Origin: an uncultured Desulfurobacterium sp.
GTDB taxonomy: Bacteria > Aquificota > Aquificia > Desulfurobacteriales > Desulfurobacteriaceae
Reading direction: 5' to 3'
Assembly: GCA_913055135.1 (NCBI GenBank)
Contig: CAJXJV010000097.1
Span: 1-5,579, forward strand
Length of the DNA stretch: 5,579 bases
Below the pieces are notes generated by a model. It searched no databases and had not been told where the DNA came from. It saw only the letters and a list, made by a program, of their open reading frames with translations. The translations under genes and the position numbers were made by a program. How positions within the stretch are numbered: position 1 is the first letter of the stretch; each line of letters opens with the position of its first letter. This document shows positions 1-5,579 of the stretch, in pieces.

Positions 1-536
1 ATTCCATAGGTAAGGATCTTATGGTGGAACGGATAAAGTACGGAAGAGAAAAACAGAACTAAAAACGTTTCCGGTCTTCCAAAGAAACCTGCCTTCTCAA
101 GAGGATCTTTAATCTTACCAGTGGTTCTTTCTTCATATCCAATTTCTGCGTATGCAACAGGTTTAATAAAGGTGTGAAGCATTGTTGACACAACGGCCAG
201 CAGAGCAACCCATTCGTTGGCAAAGCGTAGAGCAACAGCACCAAGCACAAAACCATCTACCCATTTATCTGCCAGCCAGTCAAACACAGCTCCAAATTTT
301 GTTGCCTTTCTGTTGTTAACTGCGACGTATCCATCACAGAGATCAAGAACTCCGGAGGTAAAGAACATAAAAGCTCCAAGAACTGGATGTCCTGAGTAAT
401 AAAGAACCGCAGCAATTGTTCCGGTAATAATTGCACTCAATGTAATAACGTTTGGAGAAACGTTTGCTTTAGCAAGGACAGATCCAAATGGAGAGTAGAA
501 TTTCTTCAATGTATCTCTTTTACTGGTAATGTTCAT
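1..536 (-). CDS. CDP-alcohol phosphatidyltransferase family membrane enzyme, C-terminus cut off by window edge
   Basis: Translating the minus strand from the ATG at 536-534 gives 178 residues with no stop before the edge. Enzymes of this family transfer a phospho-alcohol head group from a CDP-activated lipid (or the reverse) in the membrane, making phospholipids such as phosphatidylglycerophosphate or inositol phosphate lipids. The family signature is visible: D65, D68-G69, A72, G82, D86 and D90 match DxxDGxxAR(x8)GxxxDxxxD, with all four metal-binding/catalytic Asp present. The usual Arg after A72 is Val here (V73). The TKFG stretch before D86 recalls archaeal-type inositol phosphate lipid synthases more than classical PgsA. 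Hydrophobic segments lie at about 30-47, 51-66, 93-118 and 157-170, fitting a multi-pass protein. Family members are usually about 190-210 residues, so little is missing. The start overlaps the ugd stop by one base (TAATG), implying translational coupling. The exact substrate cannot be decided. Confidence 0.85.
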   Translation of the reverse strand, partial: MNITSKRDTLKKFYSPFGSVLAKANVSPNVITLSAIITGTIAAVLYYSGHPVLGAFMFFTSGVLDLCDGYVAVNNRKATKFGAVFDWLADKWVDGFVLGAVALRFANEWVALLAVVSTMLHTFIKPVAYAEIGYEERTTGKIKDPLEKAGFFGRPETFLVLFFSSVLYPFHHKILTYG

Positions 537-1870
537 TACGGTCTCCCTATACTTTCATACGTACAGAACTGTTTCATAATAGAAGGTTCCCAGATATTTC
601 TACCGTCAATAACAACTTTTCCTTTAAGTTTATCAAAATCTACCTCTTTGAACTCCTGCCATTCAGTAACGAGTATTAAAGCGTCAGCTCCTTTCAGAGC
701 GCTGTACCTATCGGCGGTAAATTCCAGCTTCTCTCCGTATTTTTCTATCTCGCTTTTAAAGACCTGTTTTGCATTTTCAGTTGCCACCGGGTCGTAAGCT
801 TTAACTATAGCGCCAAGTTTAAGTAGCTGCTTAATTATAGGTATGGATGGTGCTTCCCTCATGTCGTCGGTTTCCGGTTTGAATGCAAGTCCCCATACAG
901 CAACGGTTTTCCCGCTTAAATCGGGTATGTGTTTCAGCAGTTTCTCTACTGGTTTTAACTTTTGTCTTTCATTAACTTCAATTACAGATTCAAGAAGTAA
1001 AGGTTCTCCATCTACCTCCTTAGCAGTGTGGATAAGTGCTTTTACGTCTTTTGGAAAACAACTTCCGCCAAAACCACATCCTGCATTTAAGAAGTGCGGA
1101 CTTATTCTGTGATCGAGTCCCATCCCTCTTGCTACAACGGTTACGTCTGCTCCTGTTTTCTCGCAAATGTTTGCTATTTCGTTTATAAATGAAATTTTTG
1201 TTGCCAGAAAAGAATTAGAGGCGTACTTGATCATTTCTGCTGTTGGAAGATCGGTTATCAGCATTGCAGGCTGGAGTTTCTCATACAAAGAGGCAACCAT
1301 ACCAGCCACATCCCTGTTATCTGCTCCAACAACCACTCTATCCGGCTTCATAAAATCTTCTACAGCTTTCCCCTCTCTCAGGAATTCAGGATTTGAGACA
1401 ACCTCAAACCTTTCTTCAGGATCTTTCACTCCTTTCTCTTTCAAGAGACTTTTTATAAACTCCTTAGCCCATCTTCCTGTACCGACTGGTACGGTCGATT
1501 TATTGACAATAATCTTGAAATCCTCGTTATCTATGTGCCTGGCTATACTTCTGTAAGCACTTTCAACGTACGACAGATCTGCTGAACCATCATCTCGTGA
1601 AGGGGTTCCAACGGCTATAAAGATAAAGTCAGAGTTTTTAACAGCATATTCGTAGTCAGTTGTGAATTCAATATTTCCCCTGTCTAAAGCCTGCTCCAGT
1701 ATCCTATCAAGGCCTGGTTCATATATTGGAATTTCTCCCCTTCGAAGCCTCTTTATCTTTCCTTCATCTATATCTAAACCTATAACCTTATGGCCTAAAT
1801 AGGCAAAGCAGGCTCCTGATACAAGACCGACGTACCCTGTACCTATTACCGCTATCCTTTTTGATGACAT
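536..1870 (-). CDS. ugd: UDP-glucose 6-dehydrogenase
   Basis: The 444-residue product oxidises UDP-glucose to UDP-glucuronate with two NAD+, in the cytoplasm, feeding capsule, exopolysaccharide or envelope glycan synthesis. The length is typical for the bacterial enzyme. The N-terminal Rossmann motif is G10-T-G12-YV-G15, with the acidic D33/D35 at the end of the second strand. STVPVGT lies at 125-131 and NPEFLREG at 160-167. The central dimerisation helix carries K215 and N219. The catalytic loop reads GFGGSCFPKD at 266-275, with the nucleophile C271 and D275. The C-terminal UDP-binding domain has GLAFKPETDD at 327-336 followed by R338-E339. All key residues are present. Related UDP-ManNAc or GDP-mannose dehydrogenases share this fold, but the GGSCFPKD loop and overall match favour UDP-glucose. 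The gene starts inside the end of ppx (19-base overlap) and its stop overlaps the next gene. Confidence 0.95.
   Translation of the reverse strand: MSSKRIAVIGTGYVGLVSGACFAYLGHKVIGLDIDEGKIKRLRRGEIPIYEPGLDRILEQALDRGNIEFTTDYEYAVKNSDFIFIAVGTPSRDDGSADLSYVESAYRSIARHIDNEDFKIIVNKSTVPVGTGRWAKEFIKSLLKEKGVKDPEERFEVVSNPEFLREGKAVEDFMKPDRVVVGADNRDVAGMVASLYEKLQPAMLITDLPTAEMIKYASNSFLATKISFINEIANICEKTGADVTVVARGMGLDHRISPHFLNAGCGFGGSCFPKDVKALIHTAKEVDGEPLLLESVIEVNERQKLKPVEKLLKHIPDLSGKTVAVWGLAFKPETDDMREAPSIPIIKQLLKLGAIVKAYDPVATENAKQVFKSEIEKYGEKLEFTADRYSALKGADALILVTEWQEFKEVDFDKLKGKVVIDGRNIWEPSIMKQFCTYESIGRP
543..548 (-). promoter_or_regulatory. Ribosome binding site for the CDP-alcohol transferase
   Basis: On the minus strand AGGGAG sits six bases before the ATG at 536. 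It lies inside the last codons of ugd, next to the TAATG stop/start overlap. This supports the chosen start and suggests that ribosomes finishing ugd re-initiate here. Confidence 0.6.
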
Positions 1871-2775
1871 TTGACTGCCTCCTTTAGTGCTAATCCGTAA
1901 AGTAATCCTAACTCGCTAACCGTCAATTGATTCTTCTTAAAGACTTCACAAAAGATAGAGAAAAAGGCAAGACCAGGAATTATCACGTCAGTTCTATTTT
2001 CTTCAAGACCAACTATTTTTTTCCTTTCTTCAATTGTCATAGAGGAAAGCTTCTGGTACCACTTTTTAATGAGATCCTCTGTTACAACATATCCATGGAC
2101 AATCTCTGGCTTATAAACAGTCATCTTTTCTTCCATTGCAACAGCTGAAGTTATGGTTCCTCCGACAGCGTAAACCACAAAGTCTTCTTGTGGAATCTCC
2201 TTTTCTACTTTTAGCAGTTCATTTCGTATAAAGGTTTCCATTTCTTTAAGTTCACTTTCCTCTGGGGGGTCTGACTTGATAAAGGTTTCATGAAGAAAAA
2301 CAACCCCAAATTTTAAACTGCATAGATACTCCACTTTATCCTTACTACCGAAAACGATTTCTGTGCTTCCGCCTCCAAGGTCAACTGTCACAGCCTTTCC
2401 TGGAGGATTAAAGTGAAGAACGTTGGCAGTGAAAACAAGTTCAGCTTCTTCTCTATCTGAAAGGATTTTGATTTTTAAGTCCAGATTTTCCACTTTTGAT
2501 ATGAACTCTTTCGCATTTTCTGCCAACCTTGCAGCTTCTGTGGTGACAACTATTATTTTTTCTACATTGTACTTTTCTGCTAACTCTTTAAACTCTTTAA
2601 GTGTTTTAATGGTTCTTTCAATACCTTCTTTTGATAGTTTTCCTGTTTTCTTTACTCCCTCTCCAAGCCTTGTTACTCTTCCTGTCTTGAAAATTTGTTC
2701 AACTTTTCCATTTTTAACATCTGCTATTAAAAGCCTTGTTGAGTTGGTTCCGATATCAATAGTAGCTATTCTCAA
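1852..2775 (-). CDS. ppx: Ppx/GppA family exopolyphosphatase / guanosine pentaphosphate phosphohydrolase
   Basis: The product (307 residues from the preferred TTG start) belongs to the ASKHA-fold phosphatases that trim inorganic polyphosphate and/or convert pppGpp to ppGpp in the cytoplasm. Visible motifs, numbered from TTG 2775: phosphate loop 1 DIGTNSTRLL from D7; TTEAARLAEN from about 78; the catalytic-Glu region SDREEAEL with E109/E110; phosphate loop 2 VDLGGGSTE with D132 and E139; VGGT at 205-208; and NRTD with R261 and D263. It has only the two N-terminal domains and lacks the C-terminal HD-like extension of the E. coli enzymes. This matches the roughly 310-residue Aquifex type. A TTG at 2808 in the same frame would add 11 residues but has no ribosome binding site. 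The TTG at 2775 is preceded by AGGAGGG and places the phosphate loop at the normal distance from the N-terminus. It is the first gene of the minus-strand operon. Polyphosphatase and pppGpp activity cannot be told apart from sequence. Confidence 0.92.
   Translation of the reverse strand: MRIATIDIGTNSTRLLIADVKNGKVEQIFKTGRVTRLGEGVKKTGKLSKEGIERTIKTLKEFKELAEKYNVEKIIVVTTEAARLAENAKEFISKVENLDLKIKILSDREEAELVFTANVLHFNPPGKAVTVDLGGGSTEIVFGSKDKVEYLCSLKFGVVFLHETFIKSDPPEESELKEMETFIRNELLKVEKEIPQEDFVVYAVGGTITSAVAMEEKMTVYKPEIVHGYVVTEDLIKKWYQKLSSMTIEERKKIVGLEENRTDVIIPGLAFFSIFCEVFKKNQLTVSELGLLYGLALKEAVKCHQKG
1878..1885 (-). promoter_or_regulatory. Strong ribosome binding site for ugd inside ppx
   Basis: On the minus strand AAAGGAGG lies seven bases before the ATG at 1870, within the final codons of ppx. 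It fixes the ugd start despite the 19-base overlap with the upstream gene. Confidence 0.8.
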
Positions 2776-2784
2776 GTGTCCTTT

Positions 2785-2791
2785 CCCTCCT
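2785..2791 (-). promoter_or_regulatory. Ribosome binding site that decides the TTG start of ppx
   Basis: AGGAGGG on the minus strand ends nine bases before the TTG at 2775. No comparable motif precedes the upstream in-frame TTG at 2808. The spacing is slightly long but acceptable. Confidence 0.7.
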
Positions 2792-2824
2792 GTATATAAT
2801 TGAATCAAAATTCTACACTAAAAT

Positions 2825-2828
2825 GGAG
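2825..2828 (+). promoter_or_regulatory. Ribosome binding site of ribE
   Basis: GGAG sits six bases before the ATG at 2835 and overlaps the in-frame upstream ATG at 2823. This is why the downstream ATG is taken as the start. Confidence 0.6.
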
Positions 2829-2834
2829 AGGAAT

Positions 2835-3440
2835 ATGTTTACAGGTTTAGTAGAAGAAATAGGAAGAGTTCTTTCCTTGAAAAAAAGTTTTCAATCTGCT
2901 GTTTTAAAGGTCGGATGTCAAAAGATAACGGAGGATATGAAGATCGGAGATAGTATTTCTGTCAATGGCGTTTGCCTGACTGTTGTCTCTTTTGGAAAAG
3001 ACTCTGTTACTTTTGATGTTTCTGGTGAAACTTTAAGAAGAAGTAATATTGGAATTTTGAAAACTAACGATTTTGTAAACCTTGAAAGGGCTTTAAGATT
3101 TTCTGATCGTCTTGGTGGACACATCCTGCAGGGGCATGTTGACACTACAACAAAGGTGGTTGGGATAAAAAGAGAGGGAACAGGATTTCTGTTTTCTTTC
3201 AAACTGCCACCAGCATACAGGCACTTGATTGTTGAAAAGGGTTCTATTGGAATTGATGGAATAAGTCTTACAATAGCAACTCTTTTCGCAGATACTTTTT
3301 CAGTTGCAGTTATTCCTCACACATACGAGAACACAACCCTGAAGTTTAGAAAACCAGGCGATATTGTTAATCTGGAGTTTGATATCATTGGAAAGTATGT
3401 GGAGAGAATGGTTAAAGTCCAAATAGGCAAAAGGCAATAG
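2835..3440 (+). CDS. ribE: Riboflavin synthase, alpha subunit
   Basis: This 201-residue protein performs the last step of riboflavin synthesis: dismutation of two 6,7-dimethyl-8-ribityllumazine molecules to riboflavin, in the cytoplasm, as a trimer. It begins with the family hallmark MFTGLVEE. It is an internal duplication of two lumazine-binding (Lum_binding) repeats, about 1-97 and 98-201. The duplicated core is visible as GDSISVNGVCLTV (38-50) and GSIGIDGISLTI (136-147). GGHILQGHVD (94-103) marks the junction and HTYENTTL (162-169) the second repeat. C47, H101, D141 and S144 fit the conserved active-site positions. An ATG four codons earlier (2823) is in frame, but it lacks a ribosome binding site and would extend the protein before MFTG, so 2835 is preferred. 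No other rib genes are in the window, so the gene is detached from a rib operon at least on this side. The symbol ribE is used as in E. coli naming for the alpha chain (also called ribC in E. coli). Confidence 0.95.
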   Translation: MFTGLVEEIGRVLSLKKSFQSAVLKVGCQKITEDMKIGDSISVNGVCLTVVSFGKDSVTFDVSGETLRRSNIGILKTNDFVNLERALRFSDRLGGHILQGHVDTTTKVVGIKREGTGFLFSFKLPPAYRHLIVEKGSIGIDGISLTIATLFADTFSVAVIPHTYENTTLKFRKPGDIVNLEFDIIGKYVERMVKVQIGKRQ

Positions 3441-3456
3441 GGAAGTAGGGAATAAA

Positions 3457-4566
3457 GTGGGGAATTCCGAAGTTAGTAGGCTTACTCTATTCATAGAGAT
3501 AGTAAATTTTTTGCTTCGAAGGGGAGATTTTGTTACGACAACAGAGATACATGAGTTTCTATACAGAAAAGGAATACTGAAGGACAATTCTCCAGGAAGT
3601 AGTGAAAGAAGAAGACTTAATAGAACGCTTGAATTTCTTGAACAGGAAGGTTACATAGAGTCAAAGCACATAAATCTGAAAGGAAGAGTTCCGCAAGAAT
3701 GGAAGATAAATAAAAAAGCACTTCCTTACTTGACTTCTCTTTCTGAGGAAGAACTTGTTTCTCTCTTAACTCTTATGGCTTTTATTCCTGAGAGCTATAA
3801 AAAACTTTCAATCTTTAAACCTCTATTGGGACTCATAAGCCGCCTGAGTGAAGAGATAGATGAAGAGAAAAAGAAACGGATAGAAAGTTCTTTTTCTTAT
3901 GAACCTCAATTTCTCGAAAGGTTTGTCGTATTCGATGATAGAAATCTAAAACAAATACACGATGCTATTTTGAATGGAAAGGCTCTAATAGTTAGCTATA
4001 AAAGTTCTAACTACTTTAAGCTGTTTCCGTTGAAAGTCTTTGTGTATAACGGAATTCTATATGCTGGAGGAATAGATTCAGAGAAAGAATATAAAACCTA
4101 TTACCTTGGAGGGCTGAAAATAATAGGCGAAACCAAAGAAACCATTAGTGAGTTCCTGAGAAAGAAGTATGAAAAATCAAATTTTGCTTTTAAAGATGAG
4201 AAACCTTTTCTTTTTGGAATAAAGGTATGTCCAAAATGGGGAATGGAATTTTTTGAGGAACCTATAATCTTTCCCACCCAATTCTTCTTCCAGCGAAATA
4301 AGGATAACTATCTTATCTACCTTGTAGGTTATACAGGTTCAAGGTTTACAAGCAGGTTTCTGGTGGAAGAAGTAATTGAGATTATTCCTCCAACAAAAGA
4401 AATAATAGCTAAAGCTAAGGAATGCAAGCTAAAAGAGAAGTTCTCTGGAGTTACTTTTAGCTTAAAGGAAAACAGGAAAAGATTCAAATTCTTTGTAAAA
4501 GAACTTGGGGAATTCCTTAGTCAGAGACTAATCACTTTTGAAAAACTGAAAAACACCTCTCTATAA
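3457..4566 (+). CDS. WYL-domain transcriptional regulator with N-terminal winged helix
   Basis: The product is 369 residues from a GTG start with AGGG six bases upstream. Residues about 8-85 look like a winged helix-turn-helix: a helix at 8-22, TTTEIHEFL as part of the turn region, and a recognition-like segment ERRRLNRTLEFLEQEGYI at 50-67. Residues about 163-225 fit a WYL domain, an Sm-like ligand-binding fold. LKQIHDAILNGKALIVSY is followed by FPLKVFVYNGILYAGGID (189-207), where LYA replaces the namesake WYL, and by KTYYLGGLKII. Residues 250-312 resemble the C-terminal extension found in many WYL regulators, and a basic tail follows. Such proteins (BrxR, CapW, DriD, PafBC) bind DNA as dimers and respond to nucleic-acid or nucleotide signals. 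BrxR and CapW repress defence operons. It begins 16 bases after ribE and is followed by a small gene and a DUF262 gene, which are its likely targets. The family call rests on pattern reading only. Confidence 0.8.
   Translation: MGNSEVSRLTLFIEIVNFLLRRGDFVTTTEIHEFLYRKGILKDNSPGSSERRRLNRTLEFLEQEGYIESKHINLKGRVPQEWKINKKALPYLTSLSEEELVSLLTLMAFIPESYKKLSIFKPLLGLISRLSEEIDEEKKKRIESSFSYEPQFLERFVVFDDRNLKQIHDAILNGKALIVSYKSSNYFKLFPLKVFVYNGILYAGGIDSEKEYKTYYLGGLKIIGETKETISEFLRKKYEKSNFAFKDEKPFLFGIKVCPKWGMEFFEEPIIFPTQFFFQRNKDNYLIYLVGYTGSRFTSRFLVEEVIEIIPPTKEIIAKAKECKLKEKFSGVTFSLKENRKRFKFFVKELGEFLSQRLITFEKLKNTSL
4517..4531. repeat. Perfect inverted repeat TTAGTC-AGA-GACTAA near the 3' end of the WYL gene
   Basis: Two 6-base arms separated by three bases lie inside the last part of the regulator gene, about 93 bases before the small downstream gene. 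The position and symmetry would suit an operator for a dimeric regulator. It also codes for ordinary residues and could be chance. Confidence 0.35.
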
Positions 4567-4623
4567 GACAAATTCCGTCCAATTTCATCTCTATTATTTC
4601 TGTAAACAGCTTTCGGAGGAGGA
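4567..4623 (+). promoter_or_regulatory. Short leader between the WYL gene and the small gene
   Basis: The 57-base gap ends in a strong GGAGGAGG (GGAGG at 4615-4619) just before the ATG at 4624. TATTAT at 4592-4597 could be a -10 element but has no good -35 at proper distance. A small palindrome CTGTAAACAG (4600-4609) lies just before the ribosome binding site and could be a regulator site. There is no hairpin with a T-run, so readthrough from the WYL gene is plausible. Confidence 0.35.
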
Positions 4624-4839
4624 ATGATTATCCGAACAAAAACTCCCTACTCTGGAAAGGGAAAAATCTGGATGAAGTTTGTTATCGGAGAAAGGGAATT
4701 TGAAAGGTTTTTTAAAGTGGCTTTTCAGGGAATGCAAAAAGATAATTTCTTTCATGAAGTTGATAATGATTTCCCGAAAGAGATGATTGACATAATATCT
4801 GGATATGAATCAGTTGTACTGCAATTAAATAGAGTTTAA
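4624..4839 (+). CDS. Small 71-residue hypothetical protein between WYL regulator and DUF262 gene
   Basis: I do not recognise this protein. It is supported by a strong GGAGGAGG immediately upstream, its position in a same-strand gene string, and composition like its neighbours. It has no signal peptide, membrane segment, Cys or obvious catalytic motif. The N-terminal half is basic with alternating hydrophobic positions (IIRTK, KIWMKFVIG), suggesting beta strands. The second half is more acidic (HEVDNDFPKEMIDII), probably ending in a helix and strand. The stop is 27 bases before the DUF262 start, so the two are likely co-transcribed. Possible roles, all inferred from position only, are an accessory subunit or inhibitor of the DUF262 protein or a partner of the WYL regulator. 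Confidence 0.7.
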   Translation: MIIRTKTPYSGKGKIWMKFVIGEREFERFFKVAFQGMQKDNFFHEVDNDFPKEMIDIISGYESVVLQLNRV

Positions 4840-4855
4840 AACCTATGATAAACAG

Positions 4856-4860
4856 GGAGG
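4856..4860 (+). promoter_or_regulatory. Ribosome binding site of the DUF262 gene
   Basis: GGAGG lies six bases before the ATG at 4867, an ideal spacing that fixes the start. Confidence 0.8.
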
Positions 4861-4866
4861 GATAGC

Positions 4867-5579
4867 ATGACCGGAGTGAGACCAAGTGCACAAGCTAAGA
4901 ATACTTACGAGTTATTTGCGGGTAAAGTATTTAAAGTTCCTGACTATCAGAGAAGCTATTCATGGACGGAAAAAAATTGGGAGGATTTCTGGAATGATAT
5001 AAAAGAAGGGTTATTGACTGATACAGAACATTATTGGGGAACGATTACCTTAAAGGCAACAGGAAAAACGCTTTATTGTGAAGAAAAAGAGATTCCATTT
5101 AATTTGTATGAAGTGGTGGATGGACAGCAGAGGATAACTACAATATACCTGTTTTTACTTGCTCTTGCGAATGTGAGTAATAAGCCTGCTTTAAGGGATA
5201 GTTTTATTAAGTGTGGCAATGATATCTATAGATTAGAATTGGGTGGACTTAATGGTCAGTTTTTAAAGGATCTTGTAGATGGGAAAAATCCTCAACCTCA
5301 TATAAAAACCAACAAACTCTTAAAACAATGTCTTGAATACTTTGAAAATCAAATTCGCGCATTTAACAGGTTGAATGATTTGTCAAGGTATCTACAGGAT
5401 AAGACTTTTTCTTTAGAATTTATAGTTCAAGACCAAACGTTAGCAGTAAAAGCTTTCGAAAGTCTTAACGACCGAGGGAGACCACTAACATTATTGGATA
5501 AAACCAAAAGTTATTTGATGTTTATGTCACTAAGGTACCTTGGAGGTAAGTTAAATAGATTTATCAATGATGTATTTGG
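4867..5579 (+). CDS. DUF262 (GmrS/SspE/BrxU-like) protein, N-terminal part, cut off by window edge
   Basis: The first 237 residues are present and the frame is open to the edge. The DUF262 domain, a ParB/sulfiredoxin-like fold, is clear. FKVPDYQRSYSW (22-33) is followed by W38, F41, W42 and D44, then YWGTITL (56-62) and the signature VVDGQQRITT (83-92), whose DGQQR motif (85-89) is associated with nucleotide hydrolysis. A second family block reads AFESLNDRGRPLTLLD (196-211). In characterised relatives (GmrSD, BrxU, SspE) this domain binds and hydrolyses NTPs and gates a C-terminal DUF1524 HNH nuclease that cuts modified or foreign DNA. Full-length members are usually 550-700 residues, so more than half, including any DUF1524 domain, lies outside the window. 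The WYL regulator and small gene just upstream strengthen a defence role. Which modification, if any, it senses cannot be inferred. Some DUF262 proteins stand alone without a nuclease domain. Confidence 0.9.
   Translation, partial: MTGVRPSAQAKNTYELFAGKVFKVPDYQRSYSWTEKNWEDFWNDIKEGLLTDTEHYWGTITLKATGKTLYCEEKEIPFNLYEVVDGQQRITTIYLFLLALANVSNKPALRDSFIKCGNDIYRLELGGLNGQFLKDLVDGKNPQPHIKTNKLLKQCLEYFENQIRAFNRLNDLSRYLQDKTFSLEFIVQDQTLAVKAFESLNDRGRPLTLLDKTKSYLMFMSLRYLGGKLNRFINDVF

Larger units (their letters stand above)
2776..2834. promoter_or_regulatory. Divergent promoter region between ppx and ribE
   Basis: This 59-base gap separates two divergently read genes, so promoters for both must lie in it or just inside the flanking genes. 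A perfect TATAAT hexamer occurs on the plus strand at 2795-2800, and would give a ribE transcript starting near 2807. No good TTGACA-like -35 is seen 16-18 bases upstream. On the minus strand the same AT-rich core reads TATATA and could serve ppx, leaving a very short leader. A small palindrome TTGAATCAA (2800-2808) overlaps the start-site region. The gap is too short to hold an FMN riboswitch, so ribE does not appear to be controlled by one here. Confidence 0.5.

Noticed and set aside
59..399. Short frames at 59-256 (minus) and 217-399 (plus)
   Set aside because: Both overlap the CDP-alcohol transferase reading frame, which carries the clear family signature.
843..1556. Open frames on the plus strand at 843-1112 and 1167-1556 opposite ugd
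   Set aside because: They are antisense shadows of a fully intact, motif-complete gene, with no ribosome binding site or family features.
1927..2803. Plus-strand open frames at 1927-2148 and 2423-2803 opposite ppx
   Set aside because: Antisense shadows of ppx with low-complexity Ser/Phe-rich translations.
2776..2834. FMN (RFN) riboswitch upstream of ribE
   Set aside because: The divergent gap is only 59 bases, far shorter than an FMN aptamer, and none of its conserved stems are seen.
2918..3587. Minus-strand open frames at 2918-3202 and 3300-3587
   Set aside because: They lie opposite ribE and the start of the WYL gene, and have no recognisable domain.
4540..4623. Terminator after the WYL gene
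   Set aside because: No GC-rich hairpin followed by a T-run is present; the nearby inverted repeat at 4517-4531 is AT-rich, inside the gene and not followed by Ts.
4867..5579. Horizontal transfer of the DUF262 gene shown by composition
   Set aside because: By eye, base and codon use do not differ clearly from the neighbours; a proper codon-usage computation would be needed to claim it.

Overview
The window looks like a stretch of chromosome from an AT-rich, probably thermophilic bacterium. Coding strands are purine-rich with many AAA, GAA and AGA codons. Most genes carry clear GGAGG-type ribosome binding sites, and genes are packed with overlaps or very short gaps. The Ppx/GppA protein is the short, two-domain form known from Aquifex, and the CDP-alcohol phosphotransferase resembles the archaeal-type branch. 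I lean towards the Aquificota, perhaps Desulfurobacteriaceae, but this is an impression from composition and protein style and was not tested.

Left half, minus strand (2775 down to 1): a compact three-gene operon reading ppx/gppA, then ugd (UDP-glucose 6-dehydrogenase), then a CDP-alcohol phosphatidyltransferase-like membrane enzyme that runs off the left edge. ppx and ugd overlap by 19 bases; ugd and the transferase overlap by one base (TAATG). Both downstream genes have their ribosome binding sites inside the preceding gene, so coupled translation is likely. The products act on polyphosphate or (p)ppGpp, on UDP-glucuronate supply for envelope polysaccharide, and on phospholipid head groups.

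Centre (2776-2834): a 59-base divergent gap with a TATAAT hexamer serves as promoter region for the left operon and for ribE on the plus strand.

Right half, plus strand (2835-5579): ribE (riboflavin synthase) is followed after 16 bases by a WYL-domain transcriptional regulator, then a 71-residue protein I do not recognise, then the N-terminal 237 residues of a DUF262 protein (GmrS/SspE/BrxU-like, with the DGQQR motif). WYL regulators and DUF262 nucleases are both recurrent parts of anti-phage defence loci. The right end is therefore best read as the edge of a defence island attached directly behind a housekeeping gene. The rest of that system, including any DUF1524 (HNH) nuclease domain, lies beyond the window.

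No RNA genes, insertion sequences, CRISPR arrays, attachment sites or convincing terminators were seen, and no gene-free stretch exceeds 60 bases.
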